Under the pieces are notes generated by a model. The model saw nothing but the letters and a program-made list of their open reading frames with translations. It searched no databases and was not told the DNA's origin. A program made the position numbers and the translations under genes. A DNA stretch of 12,709 bases from JBBSEZ01 sp038239195 (GTDB taxonomy: Bacteria > Planctomycetota > Planctomycetia > Gemmatales > Gemmataceae), in contig JBBSEZ010000294.1 in assembly GCA_038239195.1 (NCBI GenBank), positions 1-12,709 of the forward strand, written 5' to 3'. Shown here one piece after another: positions 12,325-12,709 of the stretch. Within the stretch, counting starts at the first letter, position 1, and the number at the start of each line of letters is the position of its first letter.

Positions 12325-12606
12325 TCAGTGTCGATACCAGGCCGCTGGGACTGGCTTGAGAGTGCCGTCGGACTGCCGGAGGTAGAGGTTCCTGACGGGC
12401 TTGCTGCCCTTCTTGGTTTCTTCCACGTACTGAACCAATAGGATCGAATGACTTCCCTTTTTCAACGGGACAGCCAGCATTGCGGCGCAATGAGATGGAC
12501 GGCCGGTTTCCTTCAACGATTTGCCCGGTTCCGGGAAAAACATCGCGCCCTGCCAGCGCATCTCAAACGGGCGCAACCGGCCGGCCGCTAGACCGCCATG
12601 GGCCAT
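12325..12606 (-). CDS. Small hypothetical protein
   Basis: A 93-residue reading frame of unknown function. The ATG at 12606 has a good GGAGG (12614-12618) at 7-nt spacing, which favours it over upstream TTG and downstream ATG codons. The C-terminal half (GSHSILLVQYVEETKKGS, then LYLRQSDGTLKPVPAAWYRH) looks like a real folded beta-rich protein, and it sits in DNA of lower GC content than the genes to the left. No signal peptide or membrane helix is clear. Its start overlaps the end of the preceding minus-strand frame by 19 nt, so the two may be translationally coupled. It could be a fragment of a larger family member; I do not recognise it. Confidence 0.5.
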   Translation of the reverse strand: MAHGGLAAGRLRPFEMRWQGAMFFPEPGKSLKETGRPSHCAAMLAVPLKKGSHSILLVQYVEETKKGSKPVRNLYLRQSDGTLKPVPAAWYRH

Positions 12607-12709
12607 GAAACAGCCTCCAACAGGCCGCGATGGGGGTGGAGGCGTTGGGTTTCCTGCTCGATGCGGAACGTGAAAAAGTGGTCCCAATCCCCGTTCAACG
12701 CCGTGCTGC
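12588..12709 (-). CDS. C-terminal end of an unidentified protein, cut by the window edge
   Basis: Minus-strand codons from the window edge to the TAG at 12588-12590 read ALNGDWDHFFTFRIEQETQR then LHPHRGLLEAVSWPMAV. The mix of aromatic and charged residues looks like genuine coding sequence and faintly like the tail of a transposase or other planctomycete hypothetical protein. That is an impression, not an identification. The last 19 nt overlap the start of the 93-residue gene, whose ribosome binding site lies within this frame. The start is outside the window. Confidence 0.4.
   Translation of the reverse strand, partial: STALNGDWDHFFTFRIEQETQRLHPHRGLLEAVSWPMAV

Overview
The window is GC-rich DNA that reads like a planctomycete, most likely family Gemmataceae. 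This is an inference from gene content, not from a marker gene. The clues are very long WD40 and PQQ-like propeller proteins with signal peptides, a planctomycete-style ECF sigma factor overlapping a giant Ser/Thr kinase with WD40 repeats, and WD40 ends fused to a short alpha-helical tail.

Layout. Two secreted propeller genes lie on the minus strand in the left half. A double PQQ-like propeller fused to a SAM methyltransferase domain (2781-6095) is followed 128 bp downstream by a 14-blade WD40 protein (118-2652). A small minus-strand gene with a strong ribosome binding site (6231-6509) comes next. A 325-bp divergent control region (6510-6834) separates it from a plus-strand pair. That pair is an ECF sigma factor (6835-7413) whose stop overlaps the GTG start of a 1452-residue membrane Ser/Thr kinase (7410-11768). 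The kinase stop lies inside a 110-bp near-perfect palindrome flanked by 9-bp direct repeats, which looks like a small non-autonomous mobile element. Beyond it are a decayed receiver-domain fragment (about 11905-12084), a stretch with no gene, and two short overlapping minus-strand reading frames that run to the window edge (12325-12709).

How the genes may work together. The sigma factor and kinase are almost certainly co-transcribed and translationally coupled. The kinase has a cytoplasmic catalytic domain, one membrane helix and a very large WD40 region predicted outside the cytoplasm. It could sense something there and signal to the sigma factor. The secreted propeller proteins on the left have no visible functional link to this pair.

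The best candidates for something new are the secreted propeller-methyltransferase fusion, the palindromic element that appears to have replaced the kinase stop codon, and the small gene next to the sigma factor whose C-terminus resembles the pre-kinase region of planctomycete kinases. I see no rRNA, tRNA, CRISPR array or complete insertion sequence.
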